In this document: positions 46,215 through 56,957 of the stretch, piece after piece
Position numbering within the stretch: position 1 is the first letter of the stretch
Layout of the letters: every line of letters begins with the position of its first letter
Assembly: GCF_003966695.1 (NCBI RefSeq)
Contig: NZ_AP018827.1
Span: 248,001 to 312,000 of the forward strand
DNA: 64,000 bases
Direction of reading: 5' to 3'
Source of the DNA: Asticcacaulis excentricus
Lineage (GTDB): Bacteria; Pseudomonadota; Alphaproteobacteria; Caulobacterales; Caulobacteraceae
Translations under genes and position numbers: made by a program
The notes under the pieces: model-generated
Told to the model about the DNA's origin: nothing
Seen by the model: only the letters and a program-made list of their open reading frames with translations
The model's database searches: none

Positions 46215-47231
46215 TCAGGCCAGGCGGGCGAAGGTCAGGCAGGTTTTCAGGCCGCGATCACTGGTGAAGGCCACGTCGCCTTTCAGCGTGCGGGCAAAGC
46301 TGTGCAATATCCGCATCCCCAGACTTTTGGAGGCCGCGAGGTCAAAGCCGCTGGGCAGGCCGGGGCCATCGTCGCGGATCGACAGCACAAGCACGTCGGG
46401 CTTCGTGTCATCGAGGCGTATGGTGACCGCGCCCTGACCGGCGCTGAAGGCGTGTTTCAGCGAATTGGTCAGCACCTCCACCACGAACAGCGACAGGGTC
46501 ATCACCTGTTCGGCGGGCAGGGTGATGTCGGGCACCTCGACCTCCAGCCGTATACGTCCGTCGCGGGTGTGCAGCACGTCTTCGGCAATGTCGCGCAGCA
46601 GGGTGCGCAGCGGCACATTGACATTGTCCGGGTCGTACAGCTTGCGATGGATACGCGACAGGGTTTCCAGCCGCAGGCGCGCGTCGGTCAGGGCATCGGT
46701 GGCCTCGCGATTGCCCTCCAGCTTTTTCGATTGCAGGGTGAGCATACTGGCCACGAAAGCCAGATTGTTGGCGATGCGGTGCTGAAGCTCGGCATAGAGC
46801 GTCTTTTGATGCACCACCAGGGCGGCATTGGTGTTGCGTTCGACTGACAATTTTGCCTGCGCCAGCCGCATACCGTGGATGACGGCGATATCGACGGCGG
46901 AGACGATCAGGAAAAAGCCCAGAGCCACCAGCACCGGCGGGCTGACGTCCAAGCTGAAAACCGGCGGGATGAAAAAAAACCACGCGGCCAGCGCGCTAAG
47001 TGCCGCGCAGAGGATACCCGGCCAGAGGCCGACCAGCCACGCCGTTAGCATGACGGCCGGGAAGAAGGTCAGGAAGGGAAAGCCGGGTGGCAGGGCCTTG
47101 TCACTGACGAAGCGCAGGCCAAGCGCCACGCCGAAGAAGGCCACGGCCACGCCATAACGAAACGCCGTCTGGTCCTCGCGTTTGCGGAACCAGCAAGTTA
47201 TCTTCCGGAAAAAGCCCTCAACCCTGTACAT
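46215..47231 (-). CDS. Sensor histidine kinase (HisKA_2 type)
   Basis: A 338-residue membrane kinase. Residues 25-120 hold four hydrophobic segments of DUF4118 type (FPFLTFFPAVMLTAWLVGLW). The dimerisation/phosphoacceptor region is LYAELQHRIANNLAFVASML with the His at residue 151. The ATPase domain has LFVVEVLTNSLKHAFSAGQG (N box) and LSIRDDGPGLPSGFD (G1). Such kinases act in general stress and light responses. No response regulator is adjacent. Confidence 0.9.
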   Translation of the reverse strand: MYRVEGFFRKITCWFRKREDQTAFRYGVAVAFFGVALGLRFVSDKALPPGFPFLTFFPAVMLTAWLVGLWPGILCAALSALAAWFFFIPPVFSLDVSPPVLVALGFFLIVSAVDIAVIHGMRLAQAKLSVERNTNAALVVHQKTLYAELQHRIANNLAFVASMLTLQSKKLEGNREATDALTDARLRLETLSRIHRKLYDPDNVNVPLRTLLRDIAEDVLHTRDGRIRLEVEVPDITLPAEQVMTLSLFVVEVLTNSLKHAFSAGQGAVTIRLDDTKPDVLVLSIRDDGPGLPSGFDLAASKSLGMRILHSFARTLKGDVAFTSDRGLKTCLTFARLA

Positions 47232-47301
47232 GAGACCGTTATTCCGGGGGTTTCGACGGGCGTCAAGCCACTAGTGCACGGTAGGGCAAGGCGCTCATGC
47301 G

Positions 47302-48456
47302 TTATTTATTTTCGCGTCTGGCGGTGCGTTCGGCGGCGATCATCAGGCCCAGCGCCGCCAGCGAACCGACTACGACTGCCGGGCCCAGCGCCGTCCAGCC
47401 CCAGTGCCCGGCAATGGCTGCGAGTAATGGCGGGCCGATCAGCGAGCCGCCCGCCCCGAACTGCGTCAGGACGCCATTGGCGGCAGCGACATTGAGGCCG
47501 GGGCTCATATGCGGCAGGCGGGCGAAGACGAGGCTGGAGCCTATGCCGGATATGGCGTTAAGCGCGATAATCAGCCCCGCCAGCCACAGCGGAGGACCGC
47601 CGATAAAGATCAGGCAGGCCAGAGCGGCGGGCACCAGCAGGCCTGCGCATAAGGCGATCCAGCGCGCCCGCTGCCCGCGGTGCAGGGCCTGCGCGGCGGC
47701 CCACGCGCCGCTTAGAGTCGCGGCCGAGGCGAGGCCGGTAACGGTGGCGGCGACCGATGGCGACTGCCCCTGTTCGGTGAGGAACAGCGGGAACATGGCA
47801 ATCAGGCCGACGAACAGGCTGGTGTAGCAGCCAAACCCGACGCACATCAGCCAGACGGGCAGGGGCGGCCATACGAGCCGGGTTTCGCTTTTCGTCTCGA
47901 CCACCGGGGTGCGGACGGCGGCGAACAGGGCGGCCCCGGCCAGCAGCGCCCACACCACCAGCACGGTACGCCAGCCGGTAAACAGCAGCCAAACGCCGCT
48001 GAGGCCCATGCCGATGGCAAAGCCTGCCGGAACAAAGGTGCTCCACAGGGTGAGCGCCGCCCCCCGATCCTGCGGCCGCGCGACCGTGGCGATCAAGGAT
48101 GGCGCGGCAATGACCACCATCAGATAGCCGGCGCTTTCGATCAGGCGGGCGGTAAACAGCGTCCACAGGCCGGGGATCAGCGCGCCGATCAGACCGCCGA
48201 CGGTCAGTAATCCCATGCCGTACAACAGCGCCTTGCGACTGCCTAACCGTGCAATCAGCAAACCGGCAATGATGCCGAGGCTGGCTCCGCCGGTCTCTAT
48301 AAGTGACACCAGCCAGCCAGCTTCGACGCGCGACAGCTTAAGATCGGCGGAGATGACCGGGCTTAGGGAGGCAAACTTGCCCAGCGCGGCGGCGGCCAGC
48401 ACGCCGGTAAACCACAGGAGCAGGATGGGACGCCAATGCGAGTCGATGCGGATCAT
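47302..48456 (-). CDS. MFS transporter
   Basis: A protein of about 384 residues with twelve predicted membrane segments. The loop 2-3 motif reads GLLIARLGSRKALLYGMGLL, a standard MFS signature. An in-frame TTG at 48492 would add twelve residues; the ATG at 48456 is preferred because it leads directly into the first segment (MIRIDSHWRPILLLWFTGVL), although no clear ribosome site is visible. Substrate unknown. The XRE regulator gene ends 150 bases upstream on the same strand and may control it. Confidence 0.88.
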   Translation of the reverse strand: MIRIDSHWRPILLLWFTGVLAAAALGKFASLSPVISADLKLSRVEAGWLVSLIETGGASLGIIAGLLIARLGSRKALLYGMGLLTVGGLIGALIPGLWTLFTARLIESAGYLMVVIAAPSLIATVARPQDRGAALTLWSTFVPAGFAIGMGLSGVWLLFTGWRTVLVVWALLAGAALFAAVRTPVVETKSETRLVWPPLPVWLMCVGFGCYTSLFVGLIAMFPLFLTEQGQSPSVAATVTGLASAATLSGAWAAAQALHRGQRARWIALCAGLLVPAALACLIFIGGPPLWLAGLIIALNAISGIGSSLVFARLPHMSPGLNVAAANGVLTQFGAGGSLIGPPLLAAIAGHWGWTALGPAVVVGSLAALGLMIAAERTARRENK

Positions 48457-48604
48457 GTCTGCGTCGATACGGGCGTGCGCGCGCACGATCAACGCATATT
48501 TTATGCGGTCTTTTTCGGCTCAGACGCCGGCAGAAAGTGAAGATGGGGCTCCTCGCAAGCTCGGGCGGCCGGTCGGCCTTGCCAAGTCTCTTTGAGACTT
48601 GGAG

Positions 48605-49129
48605 CTATAGCGTCGTCACCAGCCGCGCGGCGCGTCCGTCCGACAGCAACAGCCGTTCCCAGATCAGGCGGCTCTGGACGATGGGGACGATGGGATGGTG
48701 GTTGGGGCCGGTAGCGACCTCGATGCGGCTGAGGCGTCCGTCGCGCCAGCCCAAACCCTCCAGCGAGGCTTCGGCGACCAGTATGTCCTCAGAGGCATAG
48801 CGGATCAGGGACTTGCCCAGAAACGCCCCCGGCTCGGCCCGCCACAGGCCTTCGCGCGATGGGGAAACCGCCAGCAGATCGTGCGTGCGGTCGTCGATCA
48901 GGTGCACGCTGAGCTGCGACGTTTCCACCAGCCGTTTGAGGATGGCGTCTTGCGCCGAGTCGGCCAGAAGCCGTTGCGCCCGCTGCCACTGATCATCCGG
49001 CAGGGCCAGAGCCCCGCTTTCCCAGCGCGACACCGTCGTCTGCGTCACGCCCATCAGCTCGGCCAGATGGCTCTGCTTGAGGCCTTTCAGCAGCCGCAGT
49101 CGGCGAAGCGGGGAATGGGGGCGGGGCAT
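48605..49129 (-). CDS. XRE-family transcriptional regulator
   Basis: A 174-residue protein. RRLRLLKGLKQSHLAELMGV then TQTTVSRWESGALALPDDQW is a classical helix-turn-helix of the Cro/CI type. The remaining 100 residues could form a sensor or dimerisation domain (SVHLIDDRTHDLLAVSPSRE). The ATG at 49129 is preferred; the longer frame to 49354 lies in repeat DNA. It may regulate the downstream MFS gene. Confidence 0.86.
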   Translation of the reverse strand: MPRPHSPLRRLRLLKGLKQSHLAELMGVTQTTVSRWESGALALPDDQWQRAQRLLADSAQDAILKRLVETSQLSVHLIDDRTHDLLAVSPSREGLWRAEPGAFLGKSLIRYASEDILVAEASLEGLGWRDGRLSRIEVATGPNHHPIVPIVQSRLIWERLLLSDGRAARLVTTL

Positions 49130-49242
49130 GGCCCGACTGTGGCAGGGGCGCGGCTCGAGATCAATACCGGGCGCTACGGCATTGACGTGAATGCTTGCAG
49201 CGAGCCCCCCCACCGTCCCGGCACCTGTCGGTCCCGGTCCAC

Positions 49243-49412
49243 CTCCCCCAGTAAACTGGGGGAGTAGGTTTAAGGCAAGCCCTTCCTCATACCTACTCCC
49301 CCCGGCGTGTCTGATGCAGGTAACCCTCCCACAGCGACGGCTCCTTCGGTACACCTACTCCCCCGGCGTGCCGGGGGAGGTGGCATCTGAGCGTAGGCGA
49401 AGATGACGGAGG
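49243..49412. repeat. Palindrome-rich intergenic repeat, copy B
   Basis: CTCCCCCAGT/ACTGGGGGAG (49243-49264) and CTCCCCCGGC/GCCGGGGGAG (49358-49379) are strong hairpins, with related sequence between them, followed by GAGCGTAGGCGAAGATGACG like the joiner of the element at 30204-30330. It fills the gap between the XRE gene and thiC. Confidence 0.65.
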
Positions 49413-49430
49413 GGGGCTCGGGCCGCACGA

Positions 49431-49462
49431 GAAAAGGGCGCAGATGGTGTCACCTGCGCCCG
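49431..49462 (-). terminator. Intrinsic terminator of thiC
   Basis: GGGCGCAG (49436-49443) pairs with CTGCGCCC (49454-49461); on the minus strand the stem is followed by TTTTC. It is 28 bases after the thiC stop. Confidence 0.8.
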
Positions 49463-49489
49463 GTTATGAGATTTGGTCTAGCGTGCCGA

Positions 49490-51454
<1,965 letters not shown>

Positions 51455-51456
51455 TT

Positions 51457-51554
51457 ACTCACTCCCTTCGCCGGCATGACCCGGATCAGGTTCGGCGGGT
51501 TTACGGACGCTGGTCCGATTCTCAGCCCGCTTGCGCGCGGACACCCCGGTGAAC
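51457..51554 (-). promoter_or_regulatory. TPP riboswitch (THI element) controlling thiC
   Basis: On the minus strand the region contains the diagnostic boxes GGGGTGTCC, GGGCTGAGA and AACCTGATCCGGGTCATGCC followed by GGCGAAGGGA. These form the pyrimidine- and pyrophosphate-sensing helices of the thiamine-pyrophosphate riboswitch. It lies 114 bases upstream of the thiC ATG and probably acts on translation or termination when TPP is high. Confidence 0.95.
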
Positions 51555-51696
51555 GATGCGCGGAATTTAGAGGAACGGGCGCAGGGGAGCAAGGGGGAAT
51601 GTCACATTGCTGAGGGCCTTCCATCTCTTTACCCATTGGTAAACTTCCGGGCGCAAACTTATCCACAGGGGCGGTTTAATGCCCGGAGGAGAGACG

Positions 51697-52185
51697 ATGC
51701 CCGCAGGTGAACCTCTGCGTACCGTATCGGAGCAGGAACTGCATATGAAGGTCGGCGCCTATGACGAACTGCGCCACCCCCACGGCTATGTTTATGCCAA
51801 GGAACGCCATCACTGGTACTGGTTCGCAGGGATAGCGGCGTCGCTGGTGCTGGTGGGGGCCGTCTTCTGGGGCTATGCGCTGTATGCGCGCGGGGCGGCG
51901 CCTGTGTGTACGTCCAGCTTTGTCGATCGCTCCGTCTCCCCCAGCGGAGGCCGCATTGCCGAGGTGCGGCAAGTGTCCTGTCTGGGGGGGGCACCGGATT
52001 TGCGGCTGATCGTGCATAATGCCGGAGACAGCGCCGAAGCGCCCGCCGTGTCGGCGTTTGAGGCCGGGACCGAGGTCAAGCTACGCTGGGTGTCGGATGG
52101 CGAACTGGCCGTCGCCAAGCAGGGCGGGCGGGTATGGTTCTTCAAGACCCACTGGAAAGACGTGCGCGTGCATCTGGCGCAGTAG
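51697..52185 (+). CDS. Hypothetical single-pass membrane protein
   Basis: A 162-residue protein (MPAGEPLRTVSEQELHMKVG...). A cytoplasmic N-terminus of about 45 residues precedes one hydrophobic segment (YWFAGIAASLVLVGAVFWGY) and a periplasmic beta-rich domain with a pair of cysteines (VCTSSF and VSCLGG). The ATG at 51697 has AGGAG upstream; an ATG at 51679 is less well placed. The family is not recognised. Confidence 0.65.
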   Translation: MPAGEPLRTVSEQELHMKVGAYDELRHPHGYVYAKERHHWYWFAGIAASLVLVGAVFWGYALYARGAAPVCTSSFVDRSVSPSGGRIAEVRQVSCLGGAPDLRLIVHNAGDSAEAPAVSAFEAGTEVKLRWVSDGELAVAKQGGRVWFFKTHWKDVRVHLAQ

Positions 52186-52301
52186 GTGTGGAATCGGTTG
52201 CGTTGGGGATGCGGCGCTACCTGTCCGATTTTTAACGAAAACCGGTCTTCCTTTTGCGCCCGCGCACGCTACATCTTCTGGGTCAGTCACAGGAGATACC
52301 C

Positions 52302-53138
52302 ATGTTCGGCAATGCGTCCGTTCCCACCACCCACCATCGTCAGGCCGGTGTGGCCGACGACATCGACTTTGAGATCAAGGGCGAAGAACTGCAATTCGTT
52401 GAGATCGAACTCGATCCGGGCGAAAGCGCTATCGCCGAAGCTGGCGGCATGGTGTGGAAGGATGCCAGCGTCGGCATGACCACGGTGTTCGGCGACGGAT
52501 CGGGTCAGCAAAAGGGCTTTATGGGTGCGCTGCTGGGTGCGGGCAAGCGCCTGATTTCCGGTGAAAGCCTGTTCACCACCGTCTTCACCCACAATGGTCA
52601 GGGCAAGGCGCGGGTGGCGTTTTCGGCCCCGGTGCCGGGCTCGATCATCCCGCTCAAGCTGTCGGACGTCGGCGGTCGCCTGATCTGCCAGAAGGACTCT
52701 TTCCTCGCCGCCGCCAAGGGCGTGTCGCTGGGCATCGCGTTTCAGCGCAAGGTGATGACCGGCCTGTTCGGTGGCGAAGGCTTCATCATGCAGAAGCTGG
52801 AAGGCGATGGCTGGGTCTTTGTGCAGTTTGGTGGCGCGGTCATTGAACGCACACTGGCCCCCGGTGAGCAGCTTCACATCGACACGGGCTGCGTGGCGGC
52901 CTTCACCGATACGGTCGATTTCGATCTGGTGCAGGCGGGCGGCGTCAAGTCGATGCTGTTCGGTGGCGAAGGCGTCTTCTTTGCGCAACTGACCGGGCCG
53001 GGCAAGGTGTGGATCCAGTCGCTGCCCTTCTCGCGTCTGGCCGGTCGCGTGCTGGCGGCCGCTGGCGGCGGAGGGCCGAACAGCGGCGAAGGCTCGGTAT
53101 TAGGCGGCCTTGGCGACCTGATCGGTGGTAATCGATAA
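52302..53138 (+). CDS. TIGR00266/AIM24-family protein
   Basis: A 278-residue soluble protein. Its beta-rich repeats (FEIKGEELQFVEIELDPGES, AEAGGMVWKDASV, GGRLICQKDSFLAAAKGVSL, LAPGEQLHIDTGCVAAFTDT and GGEGVFFAQLTGPGKVWIQS) match the AIM24-like family, named after a mitochondrial biogenesis protein, with a cupin-like trimeric fold. Bacterial function is unknown. The ATG at 52302 has AGGAGA upstream. Confidence 0.9.
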   Translation: MFGNASVPTTHHRQAGVADDIDFEIKGEELQFVEIELDPGESAIAEAGGMVWKDASVGMTTVFGDGSGQQKGFMGALLGAGKRLISGESLFTTVFTHNGQGKARVAFSAPVPGSIIPLKLSDVGGRLICQKDSFLAAAKGVSLGIAFQRKVMTGLFGGEGFIMQKLEGDGWVFVQFGGAVIERTLAPGEQLHIDTGCVAAFTDTVDFDLVQAGGVKSMLFGGEGVFFAQLTGPGKVWIQSLPFSRLAGRVLAAAGGGGPNSGEGSVLGGLGDLIGGNR

Positions 53139-53148
53139 ACCTTCCTAT

Positions 53149-53323
53149 AGAGCGGAATGACTTCTACTGGACTCATTCCGCTCAAGCCGCCATTGAGGCG
53201 GCGGCCAAGGTGGCGGAGCCACCGCCCGGCGAGGGGCTAAACAAAAATCTAGATCATTATGTTTCTACCGGAAATCATAATGATCTAGCAACGGCCGAAG
53301 ATGCTGAGCGCATGCGGCCGTTG
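53149..53323. repeat. Compound intergenic repeat with three hairpins
   Basis: GAGCGGAATGA...TCATTCCGCTC (53150-53182) matches the element at 31462. CTAGATCATTATG/CATAATGATCTAG (53249-53261 and 53276-53288) is a perfect 13-bp inverted repeat. CAACGGCCG/CGGCCGTTG (53289-53297 and 53315-53323) is a third, with a partial copy at 54205. These fill the 187-base gap between two convergent genes and may also act as terminators. Confidence 0.65.
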
Positions 53324-53325
53324 TA

Positions 53326-54132
53326 TTAATCCTGTTGAGCCTCCGGCGTCGTGCCGGGGGCTTTTTCAGGCGCCTTTTGCGGGCGCGTGGACGGAACATA
53401 CAGGCCGGTCACGCGGTCGATAATAAAGCCCGTTTCGTTGATCCGCCCGCCATAGGCCGCGCAAGGGTCGGTCGCCGACGTATAGCTGCGGCTGGGAGGC
53501 AGGGGCTCCGGCGACATGACGCGCGCCGCATCGTCACCGAAGGGCTCGGCGAATTGCAGCGCGTCACCCAGCCTCGACAGGGACGGCGAGTCGGTGCCCA
53601 GGGCCTGCGCCTGACGCGCCCAGACGATGGCGGCGACCTGCCGGTCCTTGACCTTCATTTCGGCCTCGGCCCCGAGACCGCCCAGAGACCCCGGCAAGCG
53701 GATACCCAGAGGCCCCGGAATGAAGAAGTTGGCGACGGCCGCAGCGCCAGAGCCGGCGGTGCCGGTCGGTTCAAACCACGTTACCGCCGAATGCACCTCG
53801 GCATCGGACTGCGTGCGGTCGCTGACCATCTCATAGCGCTCGGCCAGTTCGAAACAGAGTTGCGCCTCGACCTCGGTGAGGACCAGCGCTTTCTCATTGT
53901 CTTTCAGCGTGTAGCGCGTGGTTTTGCCGGTCGCCAGTTGGGTGGGGTGCAGATAGACGCGCTTCACCTGATTGAGCGCCGCTGTATCGCGGTATTCGCG
54001 CGTCGTGGTGCGCCCGCTCTTGCCGGGTTTCAGTTGTTCGGTCGAAGACAGGCTGGAGTCGTGGCCATCCGGGGCGCTGGCGCAGGCGGTCAGGCTGAGG
54101 GCGAGGGCCGTGAAGGTGAGCGCAAACCGCAT
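53326..54132 (-). CDS. Lipoprotein, DUF3313-like
   Basis: A 268-residue protein with lipobox LTAC after the signal MRFALTFTALALSLTAC. The body (LNQVKRVYLHPTQLATGKTT and LCFELAERYEMVSDRTQSDA) resembles the DUF3313 lipoproteins of unknown function as I recall them. It is probably attached to the inner leaflet of the outer membrane. It converges on the AIM24-like gene across the compound repeat. Confidence 0.75.
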   Translation of the reverse strand: MRFALTFTALALSLTACASAPDGHDSSLSSTEQLKPGKSGRTTTREYRDTAALNQVKRVYLHPTQLATGKTTRYTLKDNEKALVLTEVEAQLCFELAERYEMVSDRTQSDAEVHSAVTWFEPTGTAGSGAAAVANFFIPGPLGIRLPGSLGGLGAEAEMKVKDRQVAAIVWARQAQALGTDSPSLSRLGDALQFAEPFGDDAARVMSPEPLPPSRSYTSATDPCAAYGGRINETGFIIDRVTGLYVPSTRPQKAPEKAPGTTPEAQQD

Positions 54133-54203
54133 GTCTTTTTCCTGTGTTTCTAATTTAGTTTATACGCGCACGGATCGCATTCGGATTGCAAGGCTGAATA
54201 ATA

Positions 54204-54237
54204 CCAACGGCCGAAGATGCTCACCGCATCCGGGCGT
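54204..54237. repeat. Partial copy of the CAACGGCCG repeat
   Basis: CAACGGCCGAAGATGCT at 54205-54221 is identical to 53289-53305, and the following bases are degenerate. It lies in the 152-base gap between the lipoprotein gene and the M50 protease gene; nothing else is recognisable there. Confidence 0.6.
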
Positions 54238-54284
54238 ATAAAAGGGCGATTGCGCGGTGGAGCGGCGTCTGTCATTAGGGCGAT

Positions 54285-55043
54285 ATGGAAACCGAGACCC
54301 GCCCGGCGACGCCGTTGAATTTTATCGTCCTGCTGGCCCTGTTCGGGGCAGCGGGGCTTGTGCTGTGGATGCGTCCGGAGGTGTCGGGGCTGGCCACCTT
54401 TGGCTTTGTGCTGCTGGGCTGGGTGATCGGCCTGTGCCTGCATGAGTTCGGCCACGCGGCCTCGGCGGCGGCCTTTGGCGACTATTCAGTGAAGGCGCGG
54501 GGCTATCTGACGCTCGATCCGGTCGTCTATATCAACGGTCCGAACAGCATCGTTTTGCCCGTGCTGATTTTGGTGCTGGGGGGCATTGCCCTGCCCGGAG
54601 CGGCGGTGCTGATCCGGCCCGACCTGATCCGTTTCCGCTGGCAGTCGTCGCTGATCGCGCTGGCCGGCCCGGTAATGAGCCTGATCTTCGCCCTGATCAG
54701 CTATGGTGCGGCGCAGGTTGCCTTTGCACACGCGGCGCCTGACGTGTTTTGGCAGGCGCTGATCCTGCTCAGCTTTTTCAACCTGATGGCCTTTGTGCTC
54801 AATCTGCTGCCCATTCCGGGCTTTGACGGGTTTGGGGTGATCACACCGCTGCTGCCGCAGCCCCTGCGCGGTATGGCCGAGCGTCTGGAGCGCCTGCCGT
54901 GGATCAGCCTGCTGGCCGTGGTGCTGATCTTCTTCTTCGGGTTTCCGCTAATCTATGCGCTGCTGGGGATAGTGGCGGGCACGCTGGGGCTCGATCTGGA
55001 CGCGATGCGCCCGGCGTTCGATCGCTTTACCTTCTGGAATTAG
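54285..55043 (+). CDS. Site-2-protease-like membrane metalloprotease (M50)
   Basis: A 252-residue polytopic protein. GLCLHEFGHAASAAAFGDYS carries the zinc motif HEFGH (residues 53-57), and the second motif lies in NLMAFVLNLLPIPGFDGFGV, where N-x-x-P-x-P-G-x-D supplies the third ligand. It would cleave membrane-embedded substrates, but no PDZ domain is present, which is usual in the small bacterial subgroup. No anti-sigma factor is nearby. Confidence 0.85.
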   Translation: METETRPATPLNFIVLLALFGAAGLVLWMRPEVSGLATFGFVLLGWVIGLCLHEFGHAASAAAFGDYSVKARGYLTLDPVVYINGPNSIVLPVLILVLGGIALPGAAVLIRPDLIRFRWQSSLIALAGPVMSLIFALISYGAAQVAFAHAAPDVFWQALILLSFFNLMAFVLNLLPIPGFDGFGVITPLLPQPLRGMAERLERLPWISLLAVVLIFFFGFPLIYALLGIVAGTLGLDLDAMRPAFDRFTFWN

Positions 55044-55091
55044 AGGGCATTCCAAAAAAGGTGCGCAACGGTTATCACGTTGAAAGGGTTT

Positions 55092-55160
55092 AACCACAGA
55101 TTTCACAGATAGGCGCTACGCGCATGATACGGACACAGCTAATCTGTGTAATCTGTGGTT
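55092..55160. repeat. Long inverted repeat AACCACAGATT...AATCTGTGGTT
   Basis: Arms of 19 bases (55092-55110 and 55142-55160) match with one mismatch around a 31-base loop. The ACCACAGATT-CACAGAT sequence resembles dispersed palindromic elements of many bacterial chromosomes. It lies between two convergent genes and could also terminate transcripts. Confidence 0.65.
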
Positions 55161-55189
55161 TCGATTCCGGAGTCCCCCCGCTCTGGCGG

Positions 55190-56269
55190 TTAGCCCTCCT
55201 GAACGATCACCCCGTACCAGCCCAGTCCGTGATAGGTCTCGTAGCCCGGTGTGCGGTGAAAGGCCACCAGCCGCTCGTGGCGGTCCATATAGTGACCGGA
55301 GGTGCGGCCCTGCGTATCGAGCGGGATGCGCTCATTCAGGCTGCCGCGGCCATCGGAGGCGGCGATGACAAGGCCCTGCGCGTCGGTTAGCAGGACGCGC
55401 GTGCAGCGCTTTTCGGCCTCGGTCAGACGCACGCCCTTGACGATGGTTTCCGCCTGCGGCTGCCAGTCGAAATGCACGCCCAATATGCCGATCAGTTCGC
55501 CATCGGCCTGACCGCCGACGCGCACGCCGGTGGCGTAGGACGCGACCTGCGCCCCCTTCAGCAAGGGTTCGGTGGTGATGTCGGCGACGGCGAAATCATT
55601 GCCGCTGCTAAGGCTCAGCGCCTTCTGGTACCAGTCGCGCGAGGCGACGTTCTGACCTGTCACAGAGAAGCGATCGGGGCGGCCATTGGCCAGAATATGA
55701 CCGTTAAGGTCGCATAGCCACAGGTCGATATAGACCGTGTAGGCGTCGAGAATGACCCCCAGACGCGAAGAGGCGTAGTGGCAATTGTCCTTCGTCGGAT
55801 GCGACGCCGCCTCCCACACGGCGGAGTCGGTCGCCCACCAGCGCACATCGCAAGTGCGTTCGTACAAATTCCGGTCAATCAGCTCGATCGCATTGAGCGC
55901 CAGATCGGTCAGGCGCGCGCCCTGCGCCTGCCGCGCCATGTCGCGCGTCAGCTTTTCCAGCGCCTCGATCTCACCGCCCAGTTCTGAGGCCAGTGACGAA
56001 GACAGGCCCTCGACCTGGGTGGAGATGTTGCGCACCTCATCGGCGACGACGCCGAAACCGGCCCCCAGTTCACCGGCGCGGCGCGCTTCGATCAGGGCAT
56101 TGAGCGCCAGAATACGCAAAGTGTTGGTCACCTGACGGATGTCGCGGACCTTATGCTGGGTGAGGCCGCGTGCCCGCGCGGTGCAGGCGATGATGTCGTT
56201 GACCGAAACCGCTTCATTAGAAACGGCGGTCTGCGTCCCGGATGCGCTGATCGTCGAAAGTGCGTCCAC
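55190..56269 (-). CDS. Soluble methyl-accepting-like protein with C-terminal Cache domain
   Basis: A 359-residue protein with a GTG start. Residues 25-90 match the tip of a chemoreceptor signalling domain ([20 protein letters not shown] then GVVADEVRNISTQVE). Residues 130-355 form a Cache-like sensor (YIDLWLCDLNGHILANGRPD, RDWYQKALSLSSGNDFAVAD, GVHFDWQPQAETIVKG and VLLTDAQGLVIAASDGRG). No transmembrane segment or HAMP is present, and the domain order is the reverse of ordinary chemoreceptors. A paralogue lies next door. Cytoplasmic sensing is likely. Confidence 0.85.
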   Translation of the reverse strand: MDALSTISASGTQTAVSNEAVSVNDIIACTARARGLTQHKVRDIRQVTNTLRILALNALIEARRAGELGAGFGVVADEVRNISTQVEGLSSSLASELGGEIEALEKLTRDMARQAQGARLTDLALNAIELIDRNLYERTCDVRWWATDSAVWEAASHPTKDNCHYASSRLGVILDAYTVYIDLWLCDLNGHILANGRPDRFSVTGQNVASRDWYQKALSLSSGNDFAVADITTEPLLKGAQVASYATGVRVGGQADGELIGILGVHFDWQPQAETIVKGVRLTEAEKRCTRVLLTDAQGLVIAASDGRGSLNERIPLDTQGRTSGHYMDRHERLVAFHRTPGYETYHGLGWYGVIVQEG

Positions 56270-56276
56270 GAATCAC

Positions 56277-56311
56277 CCCTTGTTGTCACTGCGGACGAGA
56301 GACAACAAGGG
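56277..56311 (-). promoter_or_regulatory. Hairpin over the ribosome site of the Cache gene
   Basis: CCCTTGTTGTC (56277-56287) and GACAACAAGGG (56301-56311) form an 11-bp stem with a 13-base loop just upstream of the GTG at 56269. On the minus strand the AAGGGG ribosome site falls in the 3' arm, so the structure could hide it. Confidence 0.55.
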
Positions 56312-56957
56312 TTCGACGATGGTTTCAAGTCCAACCAACGCCCAAAAATATACAATTTATATGTATACGATGTAACGCGAGCCCGTGAAGGACTTACTGA
56401 GGTTGCACAATAACCCCATACCACCCCAACCCCTGATAGGTTTCGTAGCCCGGCGTGCGGTGGAAGGCGACCAGCGCCCCGCTGTGCGGATCGCTATAAT
56501 GACCCATGACCCGCCCTTCGGTCAGAAGGCGCACCCGCTCGTTCAGCAGGCCCTGACCGTCGGAGGCAGCGATTACCAGCCCCTGCGCATCGGTGAGCAG
56601 GACGCGCGTGCGGTCCCGTTCCTCTTCGGACAGGCGCGCGCCCTGCGTGATGATCAGGGCCTGCGGCTGCCAGTCGAACTGGATGCCCAGCACGCCCAGA
56701 AGCGCGGCATGCGGGTCGCCGTCCTGCCGCACACCCGTCGCATAGGTGGCGACCTGCGCGTTACCCAGCAGCGGCTCGGTCGTAATGTCGGCGACGGCAA
56801 ACTCCTGACCGTTGCGCAGGCTGAGCGCGCGGCTGAACCAGGTGCGGTCGCGCACATTCTGCCCCTGCACGTGGTGGCGCTCCGGCCGGCCATTGGCGAG
56901 GATATGGCCATCGAGGTCGCACAGCCACAGATCGATATAGACGGTGTAGGAGTCTAG

